A stretch of 64,000 nucleotides of DNA from Branchiostoma floridae (lineage: Eukaryota; Chordata; Leptocardii; Amphioxiformes; Branchiostomatidae): contig NC_049984.1 of NCBI RefSeq assembly GCF_000003815.2, positions 22,299,196-22,363,195 of the forward strand. The letters run 5' to 3'. Under the pieces are notes generated by a model. That model saw only the letters and a list, made by a program, of their open reading frames with translations, ran no database searches and had not been told where the DNA came from. Position numbers and translations under genes: made by a program. The number at the start of each line of letters is the position of its first letter. The first letter of the stretch is position 1. This document shows, one piece after another, positions 21,478 to 32,700 of this stretch.

Positions 21478-24400
21478 ATATCACCAGCAACGTGGTCCAA
21501 TGCAGGGAACCCAGGACATTTTTGAAAAATAGTAGACTACTGGAATCATTAGACATCTGGCATATCTTCACATCCGCGTCCCATCCCAAACTGCCATATA
21601 CGCCTATGATAGCAGGCAACATCACCAGAGTACCGGCCAACCATGCCCCAACCACCCACAGGAATGCCTTGACAGGACCGAACAAGCGCTTGTATGTGGC
21701 TAGTGAGAGCACAACGTGCACATACCGGTTAAAGGCAACGAGGGCACAGGATAACAATGACTGTGTCATGCTAAACAGACTCAGAAAGCCCACAAAAGCA
21801 CAGCAAGCTTGTCCGCAGTTCGGTAGGCCGGTCATCGTAGACGAGATGATCAGTGGAATGACGACTGCAGACGATATCAGGTCCCAGATGCTGGTGTTCA
21901 GGATGAAGACATTATCAGTGGTGCGAACTTGTTAGGAAAAATATAGTCATAATCGATTACAGCTTCACTCAACAAACTGTCGGATGTATCTCGATAACAT
22001 GCTCAAGTTTACATTGGGAATTTGGAAAATGCCGGCTTCCAATTTCGTTTATATTTGCTTTACCCGATAGGAATACATATTTTCGTTGCTGGTGCATGTT
22101 TTCTTCTTCATTCAACCTCTCCTTATTATGTTACCATCACAGAAGGGAACATATTGTTTTTGTTTCTTCTTCTTTTCCGCACAAATAAGGTCAACGACCT
22201 GGACCAGACGGCTGTCACCATGGTAACCGGTAAAGTAAAAGGCATCATGTGGTGTTCGGTTACATAATGTAGCAAATGTCAGATCTAGAGGGGCTCGGGT
22301 CACTACATTTAGAAATGTGTTCAAATAAGAATGAACAAAACAGTTGCCAGTGTTAGACTACGGCGAAAACGTTCGATACAGGTGTTCCGGACCGTGTGAT
22401 AACTTTCTGTATCACACAGGCTTCGAAGTTGTATCACACGGGCTTCTTTTGAGTAAATCGAACTATTTCGAGCGGTCCCGGGCGATCCAACCCGTGGTCG
22501 GGCTTGTACCTCGGGTGATACGAAATACACGGTGTTGTATTCCATGTATATTACTCACATCTTCACATTACTCTATATTTACTATATTTGCGTTTAGATG
22601 GTGTGGATATTTGCTTTTGGGCAGATGAGGACAATGTGGAACTGCACTCAGGTTGATAACGCATTCTAACATTGCCACATGCACAGAACAACAAGCTTGA
22701 TAAGGTAAAGGTAGTCCCATAGTCTTCTTAACCCTCAAACACCCGAGTGCGAACTATCTGAAACCCAGACGTAAATTTTGAAGTACCATTTGACAATTTT
22801 TGATCTTAAAAAAATTCATTCCGTGACTGTGTCAGTCAATATCTGTTTTATCCTCTCTTAATGTTTCATGGAGATTGGTACAATACTGTGGAAATTATAA
22901 AGGCAACTCTGTGTTCAGTCCGCCTGGGGTCCAAATGAACCCCAGCAAAGTTCTGCAGTTCTTAAACAAACTTTTGAGACCCACCCCTAAACTACTTAAT
23001 ATCGTATGGCCACTAAATTTTCAGAGGATAATAAACATGTAAAACTAAATCATCACAACAACTGTGATGTTATGAAGTCATTTAGCCAATAAGGGCGGCC
23101 ATCTTGGATTTCGACCAATGACGTCATGACATGAGCATAGATCATAAATTTTGAATCTTGAAAGTTACATTGAATTTCATAGGATTTAATTCATGTGAGA
23201 AAACAAGTGTACTTTACCAAGAAAACATTGTTTAATTCTAAATGAGGAAAGTTCTGTAAAGAATCTTTCCCATGGGGCAGAAGATGGATAGTATGACAGG
23301 ATTCGAACCCATGACCTCTTGGGTCCGGGCCAAACACTCGTTATGACACACGTCCCCACTACGAGTATGGATTGCCACGTACCTTCTTGTAGAGGCAGAA
23401 GGCCAGGATGACAGCAGCGTTGCCGACTGTTCCTACCATGCCAGAGATGCCGAATATCCCGACGAACACCACAACTTGCACCAACGAGCCCTCATGTGCA
23501 ATGTCAGGGGGTGATGTCACAACCGACTCGTTGGTTAACATCCATTCTGAAAAAAAATGTGGTATAGATTACTCGACCTCAAGAAGAAAATGTTTGTTAG
23601 TCATCGATCATAAATGGACTGATACATGTAAATGCATACTGGGTCTTCATAAAGAGGGGGGAGATAGGACACAGAGAGGAGAGGGAGATAGGGGGTAGAG
23701 GAAGAGAAGGAAGAGAAAGGATAGAGGGAGAGGGATGGAGGAGAAAGAGAGGAGAGGGAGAGGAAGAGATATAGGAGAGAGGAGAGAGAGCGAGGGGAAG
23801 AGAGAGAGAGAGATGGGGGGGGGGAGAGGCTGGAAGAATGGATCTTCAGTCATGCAGGGGTTGTCACATGTTATTATGTATTCAAATTTGCATTTCAGGT
23901 CCATTGAGACAAATCTTTGAGCATAAAATGACAGACTTGGGTGTAGAGAATTGTGTAAATAAGAATATTTGTGATACACAATTATAAAGTGATATTCGTC
24001 TTTAATTAGGTCTGAACAGAATGGACAAACCCTCTGGTCGATAGGTATTTTTTTAAATCTCCCGGTTTCTATATTTAAATGTTTAGACGTTATAAATTCC
24101 TCCAATGATATCGATTGTAAAAGCCTCCAAAGATTGTAAGAGAAATCTTATCCCATTCTACATGTATTAATTAGATAAGCCTTAAGTTGAGCTATAGAAC
24201 TGTAGTTATGTAGAAGCCATACTTTGTACATTGTACAATTGTTGTGCAATAAAGTTATATCTAGGTTAATTTCATCCGCCCTCAGGTTTATATGGTGCCA
24301 TATGGCATGGTAATTTTCTCTATTAGCTACGGTGTACTGGTACAAAATACTTGTTTTATTTTTGTTAGACAGGTGTCACAGCGATCTCCTCCTCCCCCGT

Positions 24401-27400
24401 GATTTCGCCCTTCTGAGTTTTGTGATTGTCCTAAGAACGCCAAGACTCTTTATGGTTGAAATGTACAAACCTGCCCAAGCGACCACCTCTTCTTAGCGAC
24501 CACCTGGCCATTACGACCGCTTTTTCTCGGTCCCGAAAATTTTCCCCATTGACGTAAGCATTAAGCGACCTCTTCACAGCGACCACCTGGTCAACGCGAC
24601 CGCCCAAAATTGGAACCGTACAGGACGAAATCCCTGCCCATAACGACCACGTCATTTTCAAATCTTGATGTGTCATCGATTTCCGATGATATTTAGCACG
24701 ATTTTTCGCCGAATTCAGCCAGTTTTCTTATATTTTGACTGCCATTACGATGTTATGTTCAAAATTAAGATGACGGCGGATACACGTGTGTGTGCTAATT
24801 GCCATTACACACAACGGAAACCATTTGTACTATGCATCGGACATGTTGTGAGTCGATACTCTTCTAACCGACCACCTGTCCAAATCGATCGCTTTTTCCC
24901 AGTCCCCCGGGTGGTCGACTTGGGCAGGTAGTTTTCTTGCTTTTAGTGCTTGTAGTGTAGATAACCAATAATTATTCTAGACATACCTGGTTCGGTGAGA
25001 TTGCAGGAAAACGTGTTGTTGAAGAGCCACGCGTCTTTGAATAAGGAACTGTCGTTGGAGAAGCCTCCGTTGATGACCAACCTTGTGCCGTTGTAGAACC
25101 GCTCACCGTTGACACTCGTCTTGTTGGTCCGGGTGGTGTTGCAGAGGGAGTACACCTCAGGATCAGTTTGTGCTCCCACCGATAGAGCTCGGCCCACTAT
25201 AATGGCTGAAACCACAGTTGGTACATATATATATATAATGATGATATTGTACGAGAGGCGTTCAGTAAGTAATGCCCCTGACCCACTTCCTGATGTCTGA
25301 TCTAAATGAAATTTTGCATGTGTAATGATTTATATCTCTATGACTTATGTTGCAAAAAACAACTCTGAACTAATTGTAGTTTCTGATTTACTTGTGTTTG
25401 AACCCAGTCAGGTGTGAAATGGAATCGGGTGTGAAATGGAGCCAGTTGAGTGTCGCGCAGTGATCCTGTTTTTGTATTTGAAAGGACGCACACCAAAGGA
25501 GACTTTTGATTAAATGAAATAAACTTTTGGTGATAATGCCCCATCATATGACCTTGTAAAACGCTGGCATGGTGAATTAAAACATGGCTAGAAGTCTGTG
25601 GAAACAGCTCCTAGACCTGGTCGTCCCTCTCCTGCCATTGATGAGGCATTTGTTGGAGGACCAACCTTGGGTGTTCTACAAAAACGGTGTCCAGAGCTGC
25701 ATCAAACAATGGAAGAAATGCATAACTCTCGGTGGTTCCATGTAGAGAAAGACTAATAACTGTGCCAACTTTCATTAATCTCCTGCTATGAGAAATGGGT
25801 CAGGGGCAATACTTATTGAACGCCCCTCGTACATGCATCTAAGTTTGCGGGTATTTGAAGTTGAGTTCAAGACAAGATGTAGTGTTCGCGGTTGTACTCT
25901 GAGTTCACGATAGAGCTATAGTCACATATTGTACAGTAATGGAAAGCCCGAAGCCTTAAGGTCTCATTGATGTATTACTCCGAGTGGGTACCCTAAAAGA
26001 GATCCGAGCCAAAAAGTAAACGGCTGCATGGACGCGTGTTTTTAGCGGGGAGAAATTCCCTTTTAACCAGCGGGACTGATCTCAAAAGTTAGATTGGTGA
26101 AAGCTTGTTTGTAAATGAAGAAATTTTTTCTCACGATGTAGGGTAAATGTGTCTCAACATAGAATGAAAAATATGCTAAAATTTTACGTAGCTTCATTAT
26201 CAACACGCCCATGTAAATCACAAATTATAACATAGAAGTCTATGGGAAGAAAAAACTCATCAATGAGACCTTAACGGATAGCCATTCGACAACCACCTGC
26301 AAGGGATTCGGCAAAGGTGCTACAAACAAACAGTTGCTTGCGACAATACTGACGTGACCAACTGTCACCTATTTAACTGTATCTACCCTCTGGATACATA
26401 GCAATTCTTGATTAAAATGTACTCTATGCAATGTTCAAAGGTCGTTTTGTCTTCACCGTCTTCACCGTATAACAGGCGTCTCCAACACATCATAATACAT
26501 AATGTTTAATACGTACATGAAGTGCTTAGAAAATAGTAGCCTCCATAGCAGGCTCTCTGGGGGCTTTTTCTTGTGCTCATTATACACTTTTGTTGGCCAT
26601 TTCCTTTTGTACTGAGTAGAGGACTGTCGGTGTCGCAGCGATCTCGCCCCCCCCCCCCCGTGATTTCTCCCTCCCTCAGGGGCGAGAACACTAGCGTTTT
26701 CGCCCCCCTTTAGCGTTTTCGCCCCCCCCCCCCCATACCCGCCAGTGTTTTTGTCCCCCCTAAGAACATTGCTTCTCGGAGGGTTCTCAAGAGCAACTGG
26801 TTACTACATATTAGGCTCGCTACCTGGTACTATACTGCATCTGGGGAGGAACGTATACATACATACATATATATATATATACATAACGTATATGGTGTGT
26901 TACCTGGTACCTGTTGTACCTCGAAAGTCGATACTAGATGGTTCGGTGTAAACAAGCCATTGAAATGAAAAAGACACCTTTTTTGCAGTTGAGGTGGCAT
27001 AAAAAGACGTATAAATCAACACCATCTATGGTATGGAATACGTTTTCAATTTCTATCTTGTGCAGGAAACATTTCCAAAGCACTAACAAAAACACAAGTG
27101 AATAATAGTTTCTCATTATAAACACTATCTACACTACAAAAAATCTTTTTTCTTATTTTTCTTGTTTTCTTGTTTTTTCTTATGGAGAGAAAGAGTTTCT
27201 TGTATAAAGAAAGGTTGAGAAAAATCAAGAAACCTCCCATAAAATCTTTGTATGTTAATTCCTACACGAAGATTTTCATTCTTGTTTTTTCTTAACTGAA
27301 GAAAATATTTCCAGTATAATGCTCACTGACAAGAATGTTCAAGAAATTAAAGTACAACTTTCTTTTCCAGTCTTTGCACAAGATTTGCTTCTTCTTTAAT

Positions 27401-30400
27401 CAAATGGAAGATATTGCAGAATCTGTCCCACAGATTATTATTCTTGCCATGTACTAGTCTTTTCTTAAAGATTTGCTTTCATTAGAATAAAATTCTTTAA
27501 CTTTCTTGTTTTCTTAAATGTAGAATGTCTGAGAAAGATATTTCTTGCTTTTCTTGCTATCATATGAAAAAAGGAAAGCAAGCAATTGCAAAACAAGTTA
27601 TAACTAGCATTAAGTTCCCAAATGATCTTGTTTTCCTTACCCATTAAGTTTGAGAAAGCTGTTTCTTGTTTTCCTTGGCAATGTTTAATAAGATATAAGA
27701 ATTTTTCTGAACTTATACTTTTCATATAGTAATAAGAAAACAAGAAATTCAGAAACAAACTTTAAAAATATTCTTAAATGTTCTCATGTTCCTTATCAAG
27801 AAAGTTTAAGAAATATGATTCTTGTTTTTTTTTTATATTACTTATATTATACTTATATTAATAATAAAAACAATAAATCATATTATCCTTGTACAGTGTA
27901 TTCTTAGCAAAATCTCAGAGCATCAATATATGAAAAAAATGACCCAGCATGATTTTCTTTTATTTTCACAATATGAGAGTTTAAGAAAGATATTCTTTTT
28001 TTTTCTGGAAATAAGAAAGTTAGCTGTGCTAAGGATCATGGGAAATTACTCCCATCATCCTTTGCTGTTTCATTTGAATGTTACCGGTAGTCTGAGTGGA
28101 AGCTGCTGCTTTTTAGCTGCAATTTTTGGCCCTAAGGCCATTAGATCTTCCAATAACAGGGAACAAATATGGTGTGTTTAGTGATGACAATGTTCTGCAT
28201 CATGTGGGACATTGCGAACAATGTGGCTAGCTTCTTTAAAGTTCCAAAATGCTACCGAAGCCAAGGCCAGAAGCTGGACGCCCCCCTCCCCCATACAGCA
28301 TGCAGTTACGTTAGTCATCTTGGTTTGGAATATGATTTCTAAAGCTACTACATGTATTTCTGTACATGTATATGATAAGGCCGAACAGTAATTACAGAAT
28401 ATGAAAGTAAATTGCATGTGTAATACTAAGAATTGACTATAATATTTGCAAGGAAGGCATGTATTGAGATTTTGATCTTTACAGGGGGAGGGGGGCGATA
28501 CATTATAAGGGATTGGTGATCATTCATGGTCTTTGTGTGTTGTTCTAGGCTCAGAAACCTGTTGGAAAAAAGAGGGTGTTCCCATCTCAACTTTGGAAAA
28601 ACTTTCAACAAGGACAAGTTGCAAGTCATCAATCATAATTACAACAAATTATGGCAACATTGTAACTTTTAATTAATGGTTTAAGAAGGATAATTAGTAG
28701 TGTGCAGTATTGTATGAGTAAAAGGACAAGTAAGTAAAGTGTAGTAACGAAATGGTTCATTTTTTCAATCTTTTGTAAGGAATGGGTAATAGAGGAAAAC
28801 ACAACAAAACTTGTATGAAACATATTGATGATAATAAATATGATTGGAGTGTATTTACATAACTGTTAACATTTGATTTGTTTGTATTCTTTATATAAGA
28901 ATGACAATCTTCGTTTAAGAAACTAGTTTCTAGGTTTGTGGTTGCAAGAAGTTTAGTCTTGGAGAGAGAAAGGTATTTCTGGTACAAGAACCTTAACCTT
29001 ATTGCAAGAAAGCCATTCTTGGTGTAAGAAATTGAATCTTGGAGACAGAAAGTTATTTCTGGTAAAAGAATCTCAATCTTTATGCAAGAAAGCCCTTCTT
29101 GGTGTAAGAAATTCTGTCTTTGAGATAGAAAGGTATTTCTGGTGCAAGAAACTCAATCTTGGCACAAGAATCTTATTCTAGGGGTAAGAAAGTCATTCAT
29201 CAGCATGCAAGTGTTAGAAATAGATTCTTACCACAAGAACACTTTTCTAGAAGCTTTGGTCCTTTAGTGATAAGAAAAAAGTTCTTACTAGAATCTTGGC
29301 ACAAGAAAAATATGGGTTTCTTGAATTTTCTCAAAACAGGGATTCTTGTATACAGAATAATATTCTTGCTGAAAGATCAGTTTTCTTTGTTCAAGAAAAA
29401 ATAAGAAAAATAAGAAAATGCATTTTTTGTAGTGTACGCTGGTAAAGTACCACTCTTAAGAAACACGGGTAAAACACCAGTTCCTAAATGCTAGAAAAAC
29501 AGTCATATTGGAGGTGAAGATACCCATAGGCTAGGTGCATATAACAAAATGTGCGATATTCTAATGAATACCTTATCCACATAACTAATAAAGACATTTC
29601 ATACTTCTTTTGTGGTCAATTCATGGTAGAGGCTTCATATTGGAGATAAATAGGTTGCTGGAGGACAGGTGAATACAATGAAATGCATCTTATTTAGAGA
29701 CTCAAGTATATACAATAAAGGGAATACAAGGGACCCAACCCTCCTTGTCTGAAACAACTTCAACTGTCTTATCAACATGTAATGACGTTAATATTAATGC
29801 TATGGATGGAGTTATGTATCAGACTCGTGTGCAAATATCATTCTGAAACTGCATTTTGTGATTTATACCAATCAACTTCTAAAATGTTTTGTAAACTCGT
29901 TTTTTTGGGGGGGGGCGAAATCGCTAAAGGGGGGCGAGATATGGGGCGAGATCACTAGCCGGGGAGGGCGAGATCGCTAACATTTAAATTTTTTCATGTA
30001 AATTGAACCTTTAACATTTACCTCTTTATTCTCTATGTCGCATTTACATGCTATAACTGCAATGGTATATGTAGGTTCCACTACGTTTGACAAGCAAAGC
30101 AATGGTCGGCAATGTATCGAAAAGTACTCTTAAAACATATAGTGAAACAGTCAGATAGTATCATGCTGATGATATTGTACATGCATCTAAGTTTGCGGGT
30201 ATTTGAAGTTGAGTTCAAGACAAGATGTAGTGTTCGCGGTTGTACTCTGAGTTCACGATAGAGCTATAGTCACATATTGTACAGTAATGGAAAGCCCGAA
30301 GCCTTAAGGTCTCATTGATGTATTACTCCGAGTGGGTACTCTAAAAGAGATCCGAGCCAAAAAGTAAACGGCTGCATGGACGCGTGTTTTTAGCGGGGAG

Positions 30401-31169
30401 AAATTCCCTTTTAACCGGCGGAACTGATCTCAAAAGTTAGATGGGTGATTTTTTGTTTGTAACTGAAGAAATTAGCAGGTAAAGTGTTGCAGCCAAGCGC
30501 CATTTTTTTTCTCACGATATAGGGTAAATGTCTCAACATAGAATGAAAAATATGCTAACATTTTACGTAGCTTCATTATGAACGCGCCCATGTAAACCAC
30601 GAATTATAACATAGAAGTCTATGGGAAAAAGAAACTCATCAATGAGACCTTAAAACATAGTGAAACAGTCAGATAGTATCATGCAATGTATACAACAAAA
30701 AGAGGGGTGCGGAATGCTATCGAGAAGCCTTCGTAACTTCTGTTACTCCTAATTGGGTCAGTTACTTAGTATTTATCGTCAGTGAGTCGGGCTTGTCACT
30801 CAATCATTATATCTCTGACCTAGGGAGAAGAGATGCTGCCTCAGACTAACTCATTTAAGTTTAATCCTTGAACCAGCTTATAACCAAGAGCCCAGCTGTG
30901 TTACATTCAAAATATGATAGATGCTTACTGTAACTCCCCAGAAGTTGCATTACACCGGTAACTTTGATTGAGGACGAGGCCGGCCATCGAATCTTCGTAA
31001 AGCAAACAATCACAGTAAGAAAACAATGAAGCAAACAAACAAATAAAAGACGAATTTACGAACAAACGAACGAACAAACAAACAAGAAACATTCGAAAAC
31101 TCACGTACCTTGTATGTAATACAGCAGCAAGGCAGCAGCCCAGTAGCGGCGGCGGCGGCTCATGATCAT
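21478..31169 (-). CDS. Class A (rhodopsin-like) GPCR, 3' part in gap
   Basis: Exons in coding order are 31169-31109, 25205-24987, 23546-23379 (or -23383) and 21927 into the gap. Exon 1 encodes a signal peptide (MSRRRRYWAAALLLYYIQ). Exon 2 and the start of exon 3 encode an ectodomain with seven or more N-glycosylation sites (CNTT, NKTS, YNGT, SNDSS, FNNT, CNLT, TNES). Exon 3 ends with TM1 (GNAAVILAFCLYKK). Exon 4 gives TM2 (LNTSIWDLISS), the extracellular cysteine, TM3 with the NRY version of the DRY motif (CALVAFNRYVHVV), TM4 (WVVGAWLAGTLVMLP) and ECL2 with a cysteine (VKICQM). The 'LP..GVYGSLG.D' loop resembles GPR84/Tre1/melatonin-receptor-like proteins. The ligand is unknown. The exon 3 donor is a tandem GTACGT-GG: the strong donor (exon end 23383) breaks phase and the one 4 bases downstream (23379) keeps it. 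TM5-7 are unseen. Confidence 0.85.
22340..22545 (-). repeat. Interspersed repeat with 'CACACGGTCCGGA' core
   Basis: Shares many blocks in reverse orientation with 44958-45300: ATAGAATACAACA-like end, GTATCACCCGAGGT, CGAAATGGTTCGATTTACTC and TCACACGGTCCGGA. It lies in a GPCR intron. Confidence 0.75.
23210..23362 (-). mobile_element. tRNA-derived SINE fragment
   Basis: On the minus strand a tRNA-like B box (GGTTCGAATCC) and a GGGAAAGATTCTTTACAG body resemble the SINE family at 56728. Its head lies about 20 bases past the GPCR exon 3 donor. Confidence 0.65.
23640..23830. repeat. GA-rich low-complexity tract
   Basis: About 190 bases of GAGAGG/GGGAGA sequence in a GPCR intron. The minus-strand frame through it reads Leu-Ser-Pro repeats. 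Confidence 0.9.
23835..24310 (-). mobile_element. LINE ORF2 C-terminal fragment (CR1/L2-like)
   Basis: The minus-strand translation contains a decayed reverse-transcriptase tail (TLLHNNCTMYKVWLL). IETGRFKKIPIDQRVCPFC and DEYHFIIVYHKY follow, a Cys/His segment typical of LINE C-termini, and then KCKFEYIITCDNPCM. A related copy is at 60985-61470. Frameshifts and stops show that it is dead. Confidence 0.82.
24464..24935. mobile_element. Diverged copy of the 7154-7987 TIR element
   Basis: Starts TACAAACCTGCCCAAGCGACC and ends with GACTTGGGCAGGTA. Inside it shares GCGACCACCTGG and TTGACGTAAGCATTAAGCGACC with the element in the P450 gene. It ends about 50 bases from GPCR exon 2. Confidence 0.8.
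25252..25829. mobile_element. Decayed, internally deleted mariner
   Basis: TIRs (CGAGAGGCGTTCAGTAAGTA and complement, ending GAACGCCCCTCG) are flanked by TA at 25250-25251 and 25830-25831. The plus strand keeps a broken mariner transposase N-terminus: KGRTPKETFD, FGDNAPSYDLVKRWHGELKHG and SVETAPRPGRPSPAIDE, with stops between them. The catalytic domain is deleted. It sits in GPCR intron 1. Confidence 0.92.
25830..26273. repeat. Duplicated block, copy A (mariner-interrupted)
   Basis: About 445 bases nearly identical to 30178-30652. Its inner part, 25957-26273, is bounded by TAAGGTCTCATTGATG and its complement and looks like a MITE. The outer 125 bases are also duplicated. Copy A lacks about 30 bases (GCAGGTAAAGTGTTGCAGCC region) present in copy B. 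Confidence 0.9.
26640..26765. repeat. C-rich 'GCGATCTCGCCCCCC' repeat
   Basis: Poly-C runs separated by AGCGTTTTCGCC/AGCGATCTCGCC. The reverse complement recurs at 29905-29985 and a weaker copy is near 24380. Together they bracket the CACTA-like element in inverted orientation. Confidence 0.8.
27132..29434. mobile_element. CACTA-like non-autonomous DNA transposon
   Basis: 2,303 bases start CACTACAAAAAAT and end ATTTTTTGTAGTG, flanked by TA on both sides. The inner TIR continues imperfectly with TTTTCTTATTTTTCTTG. The terminal regions (about 700 bases left, 600 bases right) are packed with short CAAGAA/TTCTTG motifs in both orientations at roughly 15-30 base spacing. In plant En/Spm elements such subterminal arrays are transposase binding sites. 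No transposase is recognisable, and the middle (28030-28400) is ordinary sequence. It is in GPCR intron 1. Superfamily assignment is inference from the termini. Confidence 0.8.
29905..29985. repeat. G-rich inverted partner of 26640-26765
   Basis: GGGCGAAATCGCTAAAGG and GGGCGAGATCGCTAAC units are the reverse complement of the C-rich repeat at 26640-26765. Confidence 0.8.
30167..30652. repeat. Duplicated block, copy B (empty mariner site)
   Basis: Matches 25240-25250 plus 25830-26273 without the mariner. At 30178-30179 a single TA stands where copy A carries the element. The block is flanked by direct repeats of about 35 bases (30131-30166 and 30651-30684, starting TAAAACATA and ending AGTATCATGC). 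Confidence 0.92.
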
Positions 31170-31339
31170 CCTCCCGAGAAATATTCCCCTAGTTGTCGCC
31201 TTCCTGAAATTCTCACGTTATCGCTCCGATGTGTATGAAGTGATAAACTATCAATGTGCGAAATCAGGTGACAACATCCTTTCAAAGAAAAAAATTCAAA
31301 TTCTGATTTTTCAACATGAGACTAAAACGACATTCTTAC

Positions 31340-32700
31340 TACCACTCAGCTAAAACCCACGAGCAGATGTTTTGCTATCAGGTATCAAATAGGAAATGCT
31401 TCTAAGGTTTTAATACGCAGGCATTGCAACGTTGATCTTCAGATCTAATCTCATTAACTCAGATTAATCTTTTAGGAGCAGGCGCGCATTGAATGTTGCA
31501 GTCTAGAGTTTCCTTTGCACGAACAGAGGGTTTTAGATGGATTCTAAAATCTATGGGTAAAAATCTACTGTACTTACTTTGGGCCCGTGATCAGTCATAG
31601 TGGCTATAATTCAGCTCAAAATCTCTCTGCAGATGTTTTGCTATTAGGTATCAACCAGGTGATACGTTCAAAGTTTTTAATCCGCAGTCAATGTAGGTTT
31701 TCCTTCCTATGCTTTTAGATCTTTTAACATTAACACTGGCCAAGCCTCGAGGAGCAGATGTCCATTGTAAGTGTTGCAGTGTACAGTTTCCGTAGCACGA
31801 ACACGATAACAATAAATGGCTCTCACGATACGGTTGGATGAGGGGGGGGGGGGGTAAAAATCTACTGTACTTACTTTGGGCCCGTGATCAGTCATAGTGG
31901 CTATAATTGCTCAAAATCTCTCTGCAGATGTTTTGCTATTAGGTACCAACCAGGTGATACGTTCAAAGATTTTAATCCACAGTCAATGTAGGTTTTCCTT
32001 CCTATGCTTTTAGATCTTTTAACATTAACACTGGCCAAGCCTTGAGGAGCAGATGTCCATTGCAAGTGTTGCAGTGTACAGTTTCCGTAGCACGAACAGG
32101 ATAACAATAAATTTCTCTCACGATGTGGTTGGGTGGGGGGGGGGGGGTAAAAATCTACTGTACTTACTTTGGGCCCGTGATCAGTCATAATGGCTATAAT
32201 TGCTCAAAATCTCTCTGCAAATGTTTTTGCTATTAGCTATCAACCAGGGGATACGTTTAAAGTTTTAATCCCCAGTCAACGCAAAGTTTTCTTCCTATGC
32301 TTTTAAATCTAATGACATGAACACTGGCCAAGCCTTGAGGAGCAGGTGTCCATTGTAAGTGTTGCAGTGTAAAGTTACCGTCGCACGAACAGGAAAAGAT
32401 TATGTAAGGGCTCTCACGATTTGAGTGGTTCAGAACTTGCTTTTCCTTTGTTCCCGTGTTGACTCATAGTGGCTAAAATTGCTCAAAATCTCTTGGCAGC
32501 TGTTTTGCTATTAGGTATCAAATAGGTGGCACGTGTCATGTAATGAATACACAACCGATGCAAAGTGTATTCCTTCCTATGTTTTTGTTCCTACATGTAA
32601 TCACAGTAACACCAGATAAGCCTAGAGGAGCAGGTGTGCATTGAGAGTGTTGTAGTCTAGAGTTTCCGTCCCAAGAACAGGGGATTTTTAACCAGGTCTA
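31340..32700. repeat. Tandem array of ~295-bp units
   Basis: About five units, the central three well conserved. TACTTTGGGCCCGTGATCAG recurs near 31570, 31866 and 32159. Each has CAGATGTTTTGCTAT, GAGCAGATGTCCATTG and a poly-G run. Outer units are more diverged. The array begins about 170 bases upstream of the GPCR start codon, where its promoter should be. Related single copies are at 14640-14800 and, inverted, 36150-36380. Confidence 0.9.

Noticed and set aside
20571-21935. Plus-strand 454-residue frame through the minisatellite and gap
   Set aside because: It runs antisense to clear GPCR coding sequence, and the open frame follows from the 42-base period and the N run.
31340-32700. CRISPR-like regularly spaced repeats
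   Set aside because: Units are contiguous at ~295 bases with no spacers, and the genome is clearly eukaryotic.
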